Origin: Entomomonas asaccharolytica
GTDB taxonomy: Bacteria; Pseudomonadota; Gammaproteobacteria; Pseudomonadales; Pseudomonadaceae
NCBI RefSeq assembly: GCF_016653615.1
Contig: NZ_CP067393.1
Span: 1,689,673-1,753,672 of the forward strand
DNA: 64,000 bases
Direction: 5' to 3'
How positions within the stretch are numbered: position 1 is the stretch's first letter; the number at the start of each line of letters is the position of its first letter. Below are positions 47,411 to 57,590 of this stretch, piece after piece. Under the pieces are notes generated by a model, which saw nothing but the letters and a program-made list of their open reading frames with translations, was not told the origin of the DNA and ran no database searches. The position numbers and the translations under genes were made by a program.

Positions 47411-48790
47411 ATGGATTTCTTACCTCTTTTCCATAATCTACAAGGACGTAATGTTTTATTAGTAGGTGGTGGCGCTGTAGCGTTACGTAAAGCTAGATTA
47501 TTATTAGCCAGCGGCGCTCATTTGCATGTTATTGCTCCCACTATTAATAGTGAACTGATAACACTTATTGAACAGCATAAAGGTAGTTATGCATTAGCTA
47601 ACTACCAAATTACAGATATTAAAAATCATGTATTAGTAGTAGCGGCTACTGATGATATGATTATTAATCAACAAGTTTCTACAGATGCTCAAGCACTTAA
47701 TATCCCTGTTAATGTGGTTGATAATCCCAGATTAAGTACCGTTATTTTTCCTGCTATTGTAGATCGCTCGCCTATTATTGTGGCCGTATCCAGTAGTGGT
47801 AGCTCCCCAGTATTAACACGTCTATTACGGGCGAAATTAGAAACATTATTACCTAGTAGTTATGCCAAACTAGCCAAACTAGCTGAAAAATTTCGCGAAA
47901 AAGTTAAACAGCATTTTAGCCATTCTGAGCAACGGCGTATTTTTTGGGAAAAGGTATTACAAAGCCCTATAGCTGAACAAGTGCTAGCTGGCAGAGAGCA
48001 ACAAGCTGAACAGCAACTGCAACAACTGTTAGAAAATGCTAATGATCAAGCCGTTCAAGGTGAAGTATACTTAATTGGCGCTGGTCCTGGTGATCCTGAT
48101 TTACTTACCTTTCGTGCCTTGCGTTTAATGCAACAAGCTGATGTGGTTTTATATGATCGTTTAGTTTCGCCAACTATTATAGATTTATGTCGTCGTGATG
48201 CTGATCGTATTTATGTAGGTAAACAACGCAGTAACCATAGCGTACCCCAAGAAAATATTAATCAATTACTCGTCAACCTTGCCAAACAAGGTAAACGTGT
48301 TGTTCGCCTAAAAGGTGGTGATCCTTTTATTTTTGGTCGTGGTGGTGAAGAAATAGCAACCCTAGCCGACCATAATATTCCTTTTCAAGTAGTACCAGGT
48401 ATTACTGCCGCTAGTGGCTGTGCTGCTTATGCAGGTATTCCCCTTACCCATCGTGATTATGCACAATCAGTGCGTTTTGTTACAGGCCACTTAAAAGATA
48501 ATACCATTGATTTACCTTGGCAAGAATTGGTGGCGAAAGAACAAACAGTTGTATTTTATATGGGGTTAGTGGGTCTTTCTACCATTTGCCAACAACTGAT
48601 TAACCACGGTCAATCACCTGATGCCCCTATTGCTTTAATAGAACAAGGTACTACTGAGGCTCAACGAGTATTTACTGGTACATTGGCTACCCTACCTCAG
48701 CAAATTGCTAACCAGCAAGTACATGCCCCTACCCTTATTATTGTGGGTGATGTGGTAAAACTCAGGGATAAGTTAGCTTGGTTTAAATAG
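47411..48790 (+). CDS. cysG: Siroheme synthase (uroporphyrinogen methyltransferase, dehydrogenase and ferrochelatase)
   Basis: This multifunctional enzyme makes siroheme, the cofactor of sulfite and nitrite reductases, from uroporphyrinogen III. The N-terminal half (residues 1-205) is the NAD-dependent precorrin-2 dehydrogenase/ferrochelatase, starting [27 protein letters not shown] and with the phosphorylatable-Ser loop [14 protein letters not shown]. The C-terminal half (215-459) is the SAM-dependent methyltransferase, with [36 protein letters not shown] and [21 protein letters not shown]. Length is 459 residues. It ties in with cysH and cysK in this window for sulfur assimilation. Confidence 0.96.
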   Translation: MDFLPLFHNLQGRNVLLVGGGAVALRKARLLLASGAHLHVIAPTINSELITLIEQHKGSYALANYQITDIKNHVLVVAATDDMIINQQVSTDAQALNIPVNVVDNPRLSTVIFPAIVDRSPIIVAVSSSGSSPVLTRLLRAKLETLLPSSYAKLAKLAEKFREKVKQHFSHSEQRRIFWEKVLQSPIAEQVLAGREQQAEQQLQQLLENANDQAVQGEVYLIGAGPGDPDLLTFRALRLMQQADVVLYDRLVSPTIIDLCRRDADRIYVGKQRSNHSVPQENINQLLVNLAKQGKRVVRLKGGDPFIFGRGGEEIATLADHNIPFQVVPGITAASGCAAYAGIPLTHRDYAQSVRFVTGHLKDNTIDLPWQELVAKEQTVVFYMGLVGLSTICQQLINHGQSPDAPIALIEQGTTEAQRVFTGTLATLPQQIANQQVHAPTLIIVGDVVKLRDKLAWFK

Positions 48791-48808
48791 TTTGATGGAA
48801 TGAATAAT

Positions 48809-49273
48809 ATGGATATCAATATATTAAAAGCTGAACTACCCAATTTATTACCTAAAGCTATTCAATGGGCTGAAGATACTGAAGAATATATTATTAAGCA
48901 AGGTATTGCTCTTAATAAAACTCAACAAGCTGATGCAAAAACTGTTGGTGTTATTCACCCAGAAAAAATTTATGTATTAGAGTTAGATATTTTTCCACTA
49001 CCTGAAGACCCAACTTTACAAAAAGCTGCTACAACACTTGGTTTACTAGGAAAAAATACAGTAGGGCTAACATTAGGTTATGGTATTTTAATTAAGAAAG
49101 GCTTGTTATCTAGAAGTCTTTTATCTCATGAATGCAGACATGTTTATCAATATGAGCAAGAAGGTTCAGTGGCTGCTTTTATTAAAGCTTACCTAGCATC
49201 TATTATAGAATATGGTTACTTTGACTCACCCTATGAAATAGACGCTAGAAAATATGAGATCTTTCAGTTATAA
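48809..49273 (+). CDS. HExxH-motif protein of unknown function
   Basis: I do not recognise the family. The protein has 154 residues from the ATG at 48809, chosen because GATGGA lies 9 bases before it; an ATG at 48800 is too close to that site. It has an HECRH motif (His107, Glu108, His111) followed by VYQYEQ and a later PYEIDARKYE (Glu143 region). This looks like a small gluzincin-type zinc site, as in peptidase-like or DUF4157-type domains. A short Gly-rich hydrophobic stretch (TVGLTLGYGILI) precedes it. It lies 18 bases after cysG and is convergent with apeB, 17 bases away. Confidence 0.6.
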   Translation: MDINILKAELPNLLPKAIQWAEDTEEYIIKQGIALNKTQQADAKTVGVIHPEKIYVLELDIFPLPEDPTLQKAATTLGLLGKNTVGLTLGYGILIKKGLLSRSLLSHECRHVYQYEQEGSVAAFIKAYLASIIEYGYFDSPYEIDARKYEIFQL

Positions 49274-49290
49274 CTTAGATATTAAAACTA

Positions 49291-50580
49291 TTAAATCAAC
49301 GTTTCTGCTTTATAAAAAACCCTTAACGCTCTTGTTAAATAGAATAAATCTTTAGTACCTGCTGTTTCTCTAATTGAATGCATTGCCCAAGTAGGTACAC
49401 CAATATCCACTGTTTTTATACCTATTTTGCCTGCTGTAATTGGCCCTATGGTAGAACCACATCCCATATCACTGCGGGTAACAAAGGTTTGTACAGGTAT
49501 TTCATTGGTATTACATAAATGACGGAAGAAACTGGCTGTTTCACTATTGGTTGCATAACGTTGGTTTGTATTGATTTTTATAACTGGCCCACCATTAATT
49601 TTTGGCGCATGGTGTTTATCATGCTTTTCAGGATAATTGGGATGCTGTGCATGTGCATTATCTGCAGAAATCAGTAGTGAATTTTGAATACAACGATTAC
49701 GTACTATAGGATCGGGCATTAACCTAGACAATACTTGCTCTAAAAATGGACCATCTGCTCCACAAGCTGAGCAAGAGCCTACTTCTTCATGGTCAGTACA
49801 GATTAACAAACAATTTTGATCATTATTGGATTTTAATAATGCTTCCAACCCTGCATAACAAGAAAGTAGATTATCTAATCGCGCACTAACAATAAAATCG
49901 TCATTAACCCCTACAATATTGCCTTTTTGATTATCATAGAAACTAAGTTCATAGTCTAATAACTCAACCTCTTGCAAACCATGTTCAGTTAATAGCTGTT
50001 TAGCCAATAGCTCTCTTAAATCAAAAGGTTTTTCAGCATCTCCACAACAAACTATTGGTGGTAATTCCGTTTGTTGATTAATTGGCCAACCCTTATTGGC
50101 TTCGCGATTTAAATGTATGGCTAAATTAGGAATAACCGCAATAGGCCTTTTAATATTGATTAAGCGGCTTTGTAATTGCCCTTGATGAGTAAAAGTAACA
50201 CGACCAGCCAGAGCAAGTTCTCGATCAAACCAAGGTGCTAATAATGCGCCACCATACACCATTGCCCCTAACTGCCAACAACCGCTTTTATTTAATTCTG
50301 GTTGTGGTTTTACTTGCAAACAAGGGCTATCTGTATGGGCACCTACCATTCTAAAACCTGAATCTTTTAATTTATTCATGCTTAGCTTAAAGGCAATAAT
50401 AGATGAATCATTACGCACGATATAGTATCGTCCACCTTCACGAATAGACCAATTAGCACGCTCAAATAAATGCTGATAGCCCGCTGCCTCTAATAAACTA
50501 GCCATATTAGCAACAGTGTGGAAAGGGGTGGGTGAAGTATAAATAAAATTTATTAGAGCCTGACTCAGCGTGTTAATCAT
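49291..50580 (-). CDS. apeB: M18 family aminopeptidase
   Basis: This is a cytoplasmic zinc aminopeptidase of family M18, which removes N-terminal acidic or neutral residues from peptides. The metal-binding pattern is spread through [15 protein letters not shown] (His/Asp near 80), [61 protein letters not shown] and the C-terminal [19 protein letters not shown]. Length is 429 residues, as in Pseudomonas ApeB. It starts 10 bases after cysH on the same strand. Confidence 0.94.
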   Translation of the reverse strand: MINTLSQALINFIYTSPTPFHTVANMASLLEAAGYQHLFERANWSIREGGRYYIVRNDSSIIAFKLSMNKLKDSGFRMVGAHTDSPCLQVKPQPELNKSGCWQLGAMVYGGALLAPWFDRELALAGRVTFTHQGQLQSRLINIKRPIAVIPNLAIHLNREANKGWPINQQTELPPIVCCGDAEKPFDLRELLAKQLLTEHGLQEVELLDYELSFYDNQKGNIVGVNDDFIVSARLDNLLSCYAGLEALLKSNNDQNCLLICTDHEEVGSCSACGADGPFLEQVLSRLMPDPIVRNRCIQNSLLISADNAHAQHPNYPEKHDKHHAPKINGGPVIKINTNQRYATNSETASFFRHLCNTNEIPVQTFVTRSDMGCGSTIGPITAGKIGIKTVDIGVPTWAMHSIRETAGTKDLFYLTRALRVFYKAETLI

Positions 50581-50590
50581 ACAATATCCT

Positions 50591-51325
50591 TTAGCCTTTA
50601 ATGATCAGATTACCTGCATGTAGGCCACATTCTTTTTGTGTAGCCTCTTCCCACCACCAACGACCTTCGCGTTCATGCTGGTTAGGTAATACGGTCCGTG
50701 TACAAGGTTCACAGCCAATACTGATAAAACCTTTTGTATGTAAACTATTATAGGGTATTTCCATCATTCTAATATAGTCCCACACTTCTTTACTTGACAT
50801 ATTGGCTAATGGATTAAATTTATAAAGTTTATTTGTTTCTGTAGAAAAAGCAGTATCTAATTCCATAATAGGTACATGACTACGGGTAGGACTTTGATCA
50901 CGGCGTTGCCCCGTTACCCATGCTTTTACTGTAGACAGCTTACGCCTTAAAGGCTCTACCTTACGAATTCCACAACACTCACTATGACCATCTTTATAAA
51001 AACTAAATAACCCTTTTTCTTTAACAAAGGGTTCTAGCCTTTTATAATCTGGGGTTAATACCTCAATATCGATATTATAAAAATCCCTGACTTCTTCTAT
51101 AAAACGATAGGTTTCAGGGTGTAATCGGCCTGTATCGAGAGAAAACACTTTAACAGACTTATTTAAGCGCCAAGCCATATCTATGGCGACCACATCCTCA
51201 GCTCCACTAAATGAAATCCACAACTCATCAGCAAAGTGTTCAAAAGATAGCTTTAAAATATCACGGGGTGATTTATCAGCATAGGTCACAGCCAAAGCTT
51301 CAATATCAAAGGTAGAAATGGTCAT
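50591..51325 (-). CDS. cysH: Assimilatory adenylyl-sulfate (APS) reductase
   Basis: This enzyme reduces adenylyl sulfate (APS) to sulfite in cysteine biosynthesis, using thioredoxin. The [16 protein letters not shown]-loop nucleotide site is near residue 39. Two Cys pairs, ECCGIRK (near 136) and GCEPCTR (near 219), are those that bind the [4Fe-4S] cluster of APS reductases; PAPS-specific enzymes lack them. The [14 protein letters not shown] motif is also present. Length is 244 residues. It is the first gene of a cysH-apeB unit, and the siroheme needed by the next enzyme, sulfite reductase, comes from nearby cysG. Confidence 0.95.
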   Translation of the reverse strand: MTISTFDIEALAVTYADKSPRDILKLSFEHFADELWISFSGAEDVVAIDMAWRLNKSVKVFSLDTGRLHPETYRFIEEVRDFYNIDIEVLTPDYKRLEPFVKEKGLFSFYKDGHSECCGIRKVEPLRRKLSTVKAWVTGQRRDQSPTRSHVPIMELDTAFSTETNKLYKFNPLANMSSKEVWDYIRMMEIPYNSLHTKGFISIGCEPCTRTVLPNQHEREGRWWWEEATQKECGLHAGNLIIKG

Positions 51326-51530
51326 TTAGTTATATTCCAAATTACTAATTACATTATTAATTTTGGTTCACATAGTAACAAAAATAACTTTTGGAATAAA
51401 TGAACGTATTTTTATAAGCTTATTTTAAAATGTATGCTGTAATTAAAATTTATTATTTTGTAAATAACTATTCAATTGAAATAATATTTCTTAAACTAAT
51501 ATTATATACGCAATTATCAAGAGATTTTTT

Positions 51531-52343
51531 ATGCCTGAATTACCCGAAGTTGAAACAACGCGGCTTGGAATAGAACCCCATATTATTAATCAAAAAATTG
51601 TACAGGTTATTGTTAGAGAACGTCGTTTACGTTGGACTATACCTGATGAATTAGATGTGCTCGCCTCTGAACAACATATTAAACAAGTCAAACGTCGAGC
51701 TAAGTATCTACTGATTGAGCTAGAATCAGGTACTATTATTATTCATCTTGGTATGTCTGGTAGTTTACGGGTTGTTGAACAAACAGCTAACTGTCAAAAG
51801 CATGACCATGTAGATATTTTATTAGCCAATGGTTTAGCCTTGCGTTACCATGATCCTAGGCGTTTTGGCTGTATTTTATGGACTAATGATCCTGTTACTC
51901 ATGATTTATTAACCCATTTAGGCCCTGAGCCATTAACAGAAGAATTTAACGCCGATTACCTTTTTCAACTTTCTCGTAACCGTTCCATAGCGGCTAAATT
52001 ATTTATTATGGATAATAAAGTGGTGGTGGGCGTGGGTAATATCTATGCCAATGAAGCATTATTTGCAGCAGGTATTAACCCTAATAAACCTGCCAATAGC
52101 ATTTCCAAAGCGCGTTATGCAAAGCTAGTACGCTGTATTAAAGAGATATTAGCTCGTGCCATTGAAGTTGGAGGCACTACTTTAAGAGATTTTGTGGGCG
52201 GTGATGGTAAGCCAGGTTACTTTCAACAAACCCTTAATGCCTATGGTAGAGGTGGCTTACCTTGTAATAAATGTGGACGAATATTAAAAGAAACTAAATT
52301 AGGCCAAAGAGCTACAGTATGGTGCAGTTATTGTCAGCGCTAA
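51531..52343 (+). CDS. mutM: Formamidopyrimidine-DNA glycosylase
   Basis: MutM (Fpg) excises oxidised purines such as 8-oxoguanine and nicks the abasic strand. It starts [11 protein letters not shown] with the catalytic Pro2 and Glu3. The H2TH region contains [22 protein letters not shown], and the C-terminal zinc finger is [24 protein letters not shown]. Length is 270 residues, as expected. It is divergent from cysH across about 200 bases of AT-rich DNA in which I see no recognised operator. Confidence 0.97.
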   Translation: MPELPEVETTRLGIEPHIINQKIVQVIVRERRLRWTIPDELDVLASEQHIKQVKRRAKYLLIELESGTIIIHLGMSGSLRVVEQTANCQKHDHVDILLANGLALRYHDPRRFGCILWTNDPVTHDLLTHLGPEPLTEEFNADYLFQLSRNRSIAAKLFIMDNKVVVGVGNIYANEALFAAGINPNKPANSISKARYAKLVRCIKEILARAIEVGGTTLRDFVGGDGKPGYFQQTLNAYGRGGLPCNKCGRILKETKLGQRATVWCSYCQR

Positions 52344-52422
52344 TAATTATCAATAGGCTATCGCCTTTCTTATAAAAAAGCATTAGAATCAATGGGTTTA
52401 AATTTACTTATGGATAAATAAT

Positions 52423-54288
52423 TTGACACACCGCAGTTACACCAGAAATTTACTATTTATTCTTCTTATCGCTGGATTACTCTGCTCTTTCTATTTTAGT
52501 AGAAGTTGGGTAGATCTTTGTGCTGGTCTTGCCTTCTTTTTATTTGGTATGCAGTGCATGGAAGATGGCTTAAAACAACTGGCAGGTGGCAAATTAGAAC
52601 AATTATTAGCGAAAAGTACAGCGACACCCTTGAGAGGATTAGTATTTGGTATAGGCTCTACCATGGTGTTGCAGTCTACTACCTTAGTTTCTCTATTGAC
52701 CATTGCATTTATTAGCACGGGCCTTATTACTTTAGCGGGCGGTATCACGATTATATTAGGGGCTAATCTGGGGGCAACAAGTGGGATTTGGTTATTAGCT
52801 CTCGCGGGACAAAGTATTAGCCTCAGCCCCTTTGCCTATCCATTAGTAGTATTGGGTGTGTTAGCCGCCTTTAATGGCGATAAAAGCAAAGCTTTGGGCC
52901 GTATCTTATTAGGAATCGCGTTTATCTTCTTAGGTATTGATCAGATTAAAGGGGGATTTTCTACCTTTACAGGCGATTTAGATTTAGCACAATACCAATT
53001 TTCAGGCTTTTTAGGTGCACTCCTGTTTCTAGGCATTGGTTTAATCATCACCGTTATTTTGCAATCAAGCCATGCTACGTTAATGCTAACCTTAACGGCT
53101 TTAGGGCTAGGACAAATAGGTTTAGAACAAAGTTTTGCTTTAGCTATTGGCTCAAATGTTGGCAGTGCTGTCACTACGGGGGTGATGGGTTTTATAGGCG
53201 GTAATCGAAGTGGCCAACGATTAGCTTTAGCTCATGTTATTTTTAATGTAACAACAGGTTTAGTCACCTTTATGCTACTTACACCGTTAACTTGGACTGT
53301 GGCCTCTTTTGCTGATTTATTAAAACTTAACCCATTGATTCAATTAGCTCTATTCCACACCATTTTTAACGTTTCTGGTGTGGTTATTTTTTGGTTTCTG
53401 CAATATAAGCTGGCTAATGCCCTTATTAAATGGTTACCAGATATTGAAGAACCAAAAGTACTTATTACCGAGGTATCCCAGCCAACTACTTTAGATACAG
53501 TTCCTGTAGAAGAAATCATTACACCAGCTCGTTACTTAAATGACAACGCACTGTCTTCTGTAGAAACCGCTATCACCACTGTTATTAAGGAACTTGAGCA
53601 TTTAGAACGGATCAGTTTAGAAGTTATTTGCCATGCCCTTTATATTCCCGTTGAACAATTATCAGCAAATCAAATAGACCTCGTATTATTAAACTCCTCC
53701 CCTGAAAACAGAGGTATTGATGCAGATACGCTGTACAGACGTCATATCAAAGGTATTTATAGTGATCTATTAACCTTTATGGGTCGCATTGAAATTCCAA
53801 GTGATGATGAACAACATCAGCAATTATTTATGACCTGTCAAGTAGTGGCATTACAACTGGTTGATGCAGTAAAAGATGCTAAGCATTTACAAAAAAATTT
53901 ACATATTTATTTAGATAAAAGTGATTCTACAGCCTATACTTTCTATATAGAGCTTAGAAAATATTTACTGGGTAAACTGCGTGAAATCTATAAATTAGGT
54001 GAATTAGATTTACCAGACGAATTATGGTTTTCTCGCTTACAATTACTAAATGATGATTCAGCAAATTTTGATACAAGTTTTCGTAATAGATTATTTGCCT
54101 CCGTTCGCCTTCATCAGTTAAATGGTACTCAAACCAGCTCATTAATGAATGATGTTGGCTATGCCAGTCGAATCGTACAAAGTTTACGTAATGTACTTAT
54201 TCTTAGCCATAGTTCTGATAATGATATTTTTAATAAATTTAAACAAGCTGTTGATGAAGAAAGATCAGAACATTTGATTATTATGTAA
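52423..54288 (+). CDS. Na/Pi cotransporter family protein with PhoU-like domain
   Basis: This is a sodium/phosphate cotransporter-like membrane protein (YjbB/NptA type). Residues about 10-335 form the membrane domain with two repeated motifs: FGIGSTMVLQSTTLVSLLTIAF with ILGANLGATSGIWLL, and VILQSSHATLMLTLTALGLG with AIGSNVGSAVTTGVMGFIGG. Residues about 365-621 are helical and PhoU-like. The start is a TTG (52423) with GGATAA about 8 bases before it; an in-frame ATG occurs only inside the membrane domain. Length is 621 residues. It is the second phosphate carrier in this window. Confidence 0.88.
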   Translation: MTHRSYTRNLLFILLIAGLLCSFYFSRSWVDLCAGLAFFLFGMQCMEDGLKQLAGGKLEQLLAKSTATPLRGLVFGIGSTMVLQSTTLVSLLTIAFISTGLITLAGGITIILGANLGATSGIWLLALAGQSISLSPFAYPLVVLGVLAAFNGDKSKALGRILLGIAFIFLGIDQIKGGFSTFTGDLDLAQYQFSGFLGALLFLGIGLIITVILQSSHATLMLTLTALGLGQIGLEQSFALAIGSNVGSAVTTGVMGFIGGNRSGQRLALAHVIFNVTTGLVTFMLLTPLTWTVASFADLLKLNPLIQLALFHTIFNVSGVVIFWFLQYKLANALIKWLPDIEEPKVLITEVSQPTTLDTVPVEEIITPARYLNDNALSSVETAITTVIKELEHLERISLEVICHALYIPVEQLSANQIDLVLLNSSPENRGIDADTLYRRHIKGIYSDLLTFMGRIEIPSDDEQHQQLFMTCQVVALQLVDAVKDAKHLQKNLHIYLDKSDSTAYTFYIELRKYLLGKLREIYKLGELDLPDELWFSRLQLLNDDSANFDTSFRNRLFASVRLHQLNGTQTSSLMNDVGYASRIVQSLRNVLILSHSSDNDIFNKFKQAVDEERSEHLIIM

Positions 54289-54414
54289 ATAGGTGTAGAC
54301 TGAGAATAGTTATTATCAATCAATCTGACTGTTTTATTAAACTATTCTGTAGTTTCCTGTTAGCTTATCTGTATTAGCCACAACTCAATTTTATTTCTCA
54401 CTTGAGAAGGTGTT

Positions 54415-56250
54415 ATGCTTTTTGAACGTTTTGAAAAACTTGTAGATCCTTTTAAAGAAGCGCCTGATGTTATGCCACCGAAAAATATTTTGGCATTCTA
54501 TTGGCACTATCTTAAACAAGTAAAAGGTATTCTCTTTTGTCTATTAGTAGTGGGTTTTTTTGCCGCTATTATTGAAGTAGCTTTTTTCAATTTTTTAGGA
54601 AAAATTGTTGACTACATTCAAGCCTCCCAGTCACCACAAGATTTTTTTGCGCAACATGGTTATGAATTAGTGTGGATGGCTATTGTTGTATTATTACTAC
54701 GCCCTTTCTTTTTCTTAATCCATGATTTATTAGAAAGACAGAGCTTAACCGCTAATCTAGTTACCCTAGCGCGTTGGCAACAACATCGGTATATATTAAA
54801 ACAAAGCCTTAATTTTTTTCATAGTGACTTTGCTGGAACTATCGCTAATCGTATTATGCACACAGGCAATGCATTACGTAGTTCTGCCATCAGCTGTGTA
54901 AATTCTATTTGGCATGTCATTATTTATATCGGCAGTGCGCTCTTTCTATTTTTTGAAGCAGATTGGCGTTTAACGATCCCTTTATTCGTTTGGTTAATCA
55001 CTTATACCATTACCCTTATCTATTTTGTGCCAAAAACCAGAGAACGTTCAGCGATTTCCGCTAAAACTCGCTCAAAATTAATGGGCTGTATCGTTGATGG
55101 TTATACCAATATTACCACTTTAAAGCTATTTGCCCATACCGAATTAGAGCAAAACTATGCAAAAGATATAATGGCAGAACAAACCTATGCTGCACAAAGG
55201 TCAACCCGTTTAGTAACAGCGATGACCTTAGTATTATCCATTATCAATGGTGCGATGATTGTAGCTACTGCTGGTTTAGCAATTTGGTTATGGAGTAATA
55301 ACCTGATATCTATTGGTGCCATTACCTTAGCTACTGCCCTAGTGATACGTATTAATAATATGTCTGAATGGATTATGTGGGTGGTAAATGGTATTTTTGA
55401 GGAAATAGGCGTTGTGCAAGATGGTATTCGTACCATTGTGCAACCACGCAAAGTACAAGATAAAGCTAATGCTAAACCATTGGTTATTGAACAAGGCAAT
55501 ATCCATTTTAATCATATAAATTTTTGCTACGACAACAAAAGACCTGTTTATCAAGATTTAAACTTAACCATCCAAGCAGGTGAAAAAATAGGTTTAGTAG
55601 GCCCTTCTGGTGCAGGTAAATCCACACTTGTGAATTTATTACTTCGACTCTATGACTTACAAAGCGGTAATATTACTATTGATGGTCAAAATATAGCTGA
55701 TGTAACGCAAGACAGTTTACGTTCAAAAATAGGTATGGTGACTCAAGATACAGCCTTATTACATCGCTCAATTAAAGAAAACTTACTTTATGGTAAGCCT
55801 GATGCCACAGAACAAGAAATACTAAAAGCACTACACCAAGCAAAAGCAGATGAATTTGTTTTTGATTTATTGGATAGTGATGGTCAACATGGCTTAGATG
55901 CTAAAGTTGGAGAGCGTGGGGTTAAGCTATCTGGAGGACAACGACAACGTATAGCTATTGCCCGCGTATTGCTTAAAAATGCGCCTATCCTTATTTTAGA
56001 TGAAGCGACTTCTGCTTTAGACTCTGAAGTAGAAGCTGTGATTCAAGAAAGCTTAGAGTTATTAATGGAGAATAAAACTGTTATTGCTATTGCACACCGT
56101 CTCTCTACCATTGCTAAAATGGATCGCTTAATTGTTTTAGATCATGGCGCTATTGTTGAAGTAGGAACACATCAACAGCTGATCAAACAAAATGGATTAT
56201 ATGCGCGTTTATGGCAACATCAGGCAGGTAATTTTATGGGAGTAGATTAA
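54415..56250 (+). CDS. ABC transporter, fused permease and ATPase (exporter type)
   Basis: This is a half-size exporter of 611 residues with six membrane helices (residues about 25-330) followed by an ATPase domain. Walker A is GPSGAGKST near 397, the signature LSGGQRQR near 507, and Walker B ILILDEATSALDSE near 530, followed by the H-loop AHRLSTI. The N-terminus (FERFEKLVDPFKEAP) places it in a proteobacterial exporter group whose substrate I cannot tell. A terminator overlaps its stop codon. Confidence 0.9.
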   Translation: MLFERFEKLVDPFKEAPDVMPPKNILAFYWHYLKQVKGILFCLLVVGFFAAIIEVAFFNFLGKIVDYIQASQSPQDFFAQHGYELVWMAIVVLLLRPFFFLIHDLLERQSLTANLVTLARWQQHRYILKQSLNFFHSDFAGTIANRIMHTGNALRSSAISCVNSIWHVIIYIGSALFLFFEADWRLTIPLFVWLITYTITLIYFVPKTRERSAISAKTRSKLMGCIVDGYTNITTLKLFAHTELEQNYAKDIMAEQTYAAQRSTRLVTAMTLVLSIINGAMIVATAGLAIWLWSNNLISIGAITLATALVIRINNMSEWIMWVVNGIFEEIGVVQDGIRTIVQPRKVQDKANAKPLVIEQGNIHFNHINFCYDNKRPVYQDLNLTIQAGEKIGLVGPSGAGKSTLVNLLLRLYDLQSGNITIDGQNIADVTQDSLRSKIGMVTQDTALLHRSIKENLLYGKPDATEQEILKALHQAKADEFVFDLLDSDGQHGLDAKVGERGVKLSGGQRQRIAIARVLLKNAPILILDEATSALDSEVEAVIQESLELLMENKTVIAIAHRLSTIAKMDRLIVLDHGAIVEVGTHQQLIKQNGLYARLWQHQAGNFMGVD

Positions 56251-56264
56251 CACTACTCCTTTTA
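56238..56264. terminator. Intrinsic terminator at the ABC exporter stop codon
   Basis: GGAGTAG (56239-56245) pairs with CTACTCC (56253-56259) around a seven-base loop that contains the stop codon. It is followed by TTTTATAATT. It probably ends the plus-strand transcript, since the next gene is convergent. Confidence 0.7.
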
Positions 56265-56267
56265 TAA

Positions 56268-57557
56268 TTAATGCTTAAAAAAGGTAATTGTAGTCGCCAT
56301 TATTATTACTAATAACCCTATAGGTAATAAAATTTTCCAACAATTATAGGGTAAGGGTTGCATTTTCTCTCTTGATTCTACCCATGCCAACACAAACATA
56401 CAGATACCTGTGGCTAATAAACCACCTGCCACAATATCAGTTACCCAATGAACACCTAAGTAAACCCTTGATAGTCCAATGAGTATAGCAGGTAAGCTAG
56501 CAATAAATAGCCATAACATACGTGTCTTAGAAGATCGCCCTAAACCAGCTAACACACCTAGACTAAGGAAAAAAGCAAAAGAAGCCGAAGTATGCCCACT
56601 TGGAAAACTGAATGTCTGCATAATATCAGTCATGGCTTGCGGCCGTACCCGATCTACCGTCTCTTTAATAATCCATCCTATGGTAGCTGTTCCAAACATA
56701 GTACAAGCAAAGAACATCAATGGCTTAATCTGCCGCATAATTAGTAGTAAACAACATAATACAGCCGATATTACAAACTGTACTTTATAACCACCTAGCT
56801 CGGTTATAAACTGAATTACGCCATCAAACTCGCTTGAACGTACTTCCTTAGCAATTAGCAACAAGCCTTGATCTAATGATTGTAAATAAGGTAAAAAAAG
56901 ATAAAGTGCTAATAACAGTAAAAAACTGATAAAGGACATATAACCAGCAATCCATCTTTTTTGCTTAATACATCCATAAATACCAACACCTAGTAACGAT
57001 CCTAAAACAACAATAACACAGCCTAACTCTAGCCAAAATTGCTTGCCAACAGGTAACGTAAAAGCAGCCCCCGTTACCCAGCCAGGCACCACAAAGGTAA
57101 TACTCCATGCAATACTAGAAATAAAAGTAACAAATAGACATTTTGTGAAAGAGAGCTGAAAAATGCCTGCCATCATTGGCATAATTGGTCGCAATGGGCT
57201 GATAAAACGGCCTATTAATAATCCCATACCACCAAAACGTTGAAAATAATTATCAGCCATATTGACCCATTTGGGATGATTTTTTATAACAGCTGCATGA
57301 TACACGCGGTCTTTAAGTTTATAGCCTATACCATAAGACAACATATCCCCTAACCAACCACCAACTATTGCTAAAAGAATGGCTTTCCAAAGAGGATAAT
57401 CAAAACCACCAGCGATAGCGCTGGCTATCATTAGCATAGTGGCGCCAGGAATTGCTAAACCTAATAATGCCATACACTCAATGAAGGCAATTAAGAAAAT
57501 AGCTAAGCCTATTAACTGTTGATGATTAGTTAAAAATGTATCGAGCCAATCAAGCAT
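56268..57557 (-). CDS. DedA-PAP2 fusion membrane protein
   Basis: Two membrane domains are joined in this 429-residue protein. Residues about 1-200 form a DedA/SNARE-associated domain (FIECMALLGLAIPGATMLM, GGWLGDMLSYGIGYKLKD, GRFISPLRPIMPMMAGI), linked to polyprenyl-phosphate or lipid transport. Residues about 230-420 form a PAP2 phosphatase with KETVDRVRP, FSFPSGHTSASF and SRVYLGVHWVTDIVAGG, the three catalytic motifs. The combination suggests lipid-carrier dephosphorylation and flipping in the inner membrane. It is downstream of pyrC' by 33 bases on the same strand. Confidence 0.9.
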   Translation of the reverse strand: MLDWLDTFLTNHQQLIGLAIFLIAFIECMALLGLAIPGATMLMIASAIAGGFDYPLWKAILLAIVGGWLGDMLSYGIGYKLKDRVYHAAVIKNHPKWVNMADNYFQRFGGMGLLIGRFISPLRPIMPMMAGIFQLSFTKCLFVTFISSIAWSITFVVPGWVTGAAFTLPVGKQFWLELGCVIVVLGSLLGVGIYGCIKQKRWIAGYMSFISFLLLLALYLFLPYLQSLDQGLLLIAKEVRSSEFDGVIQFITELGGYKVQFVISAVLCCLLLIMRQIKPLMFFACTMFGTATIGWIIKETVDRVRPQAMTDIMQTFSFPSGHTSASFAFFLSLGVLAGLGRSSKTRMLWLFIASLPAILIGLSRVYLGVHWVTDIVAGGLLATGICMFVLAWVESREKMQPLPYNCWKILLPIGLLVIIMATTITFFKH

Positions 57558-57590
57558 AAATAGTAGTACCTAGACACCCTTGGCTTATAA

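Noticed and set aside
52350-52375. Terminator after mutM
   Set aside because: AGGC and GCCT form only a 4-bp stem before TTTCTT; too weak to call.
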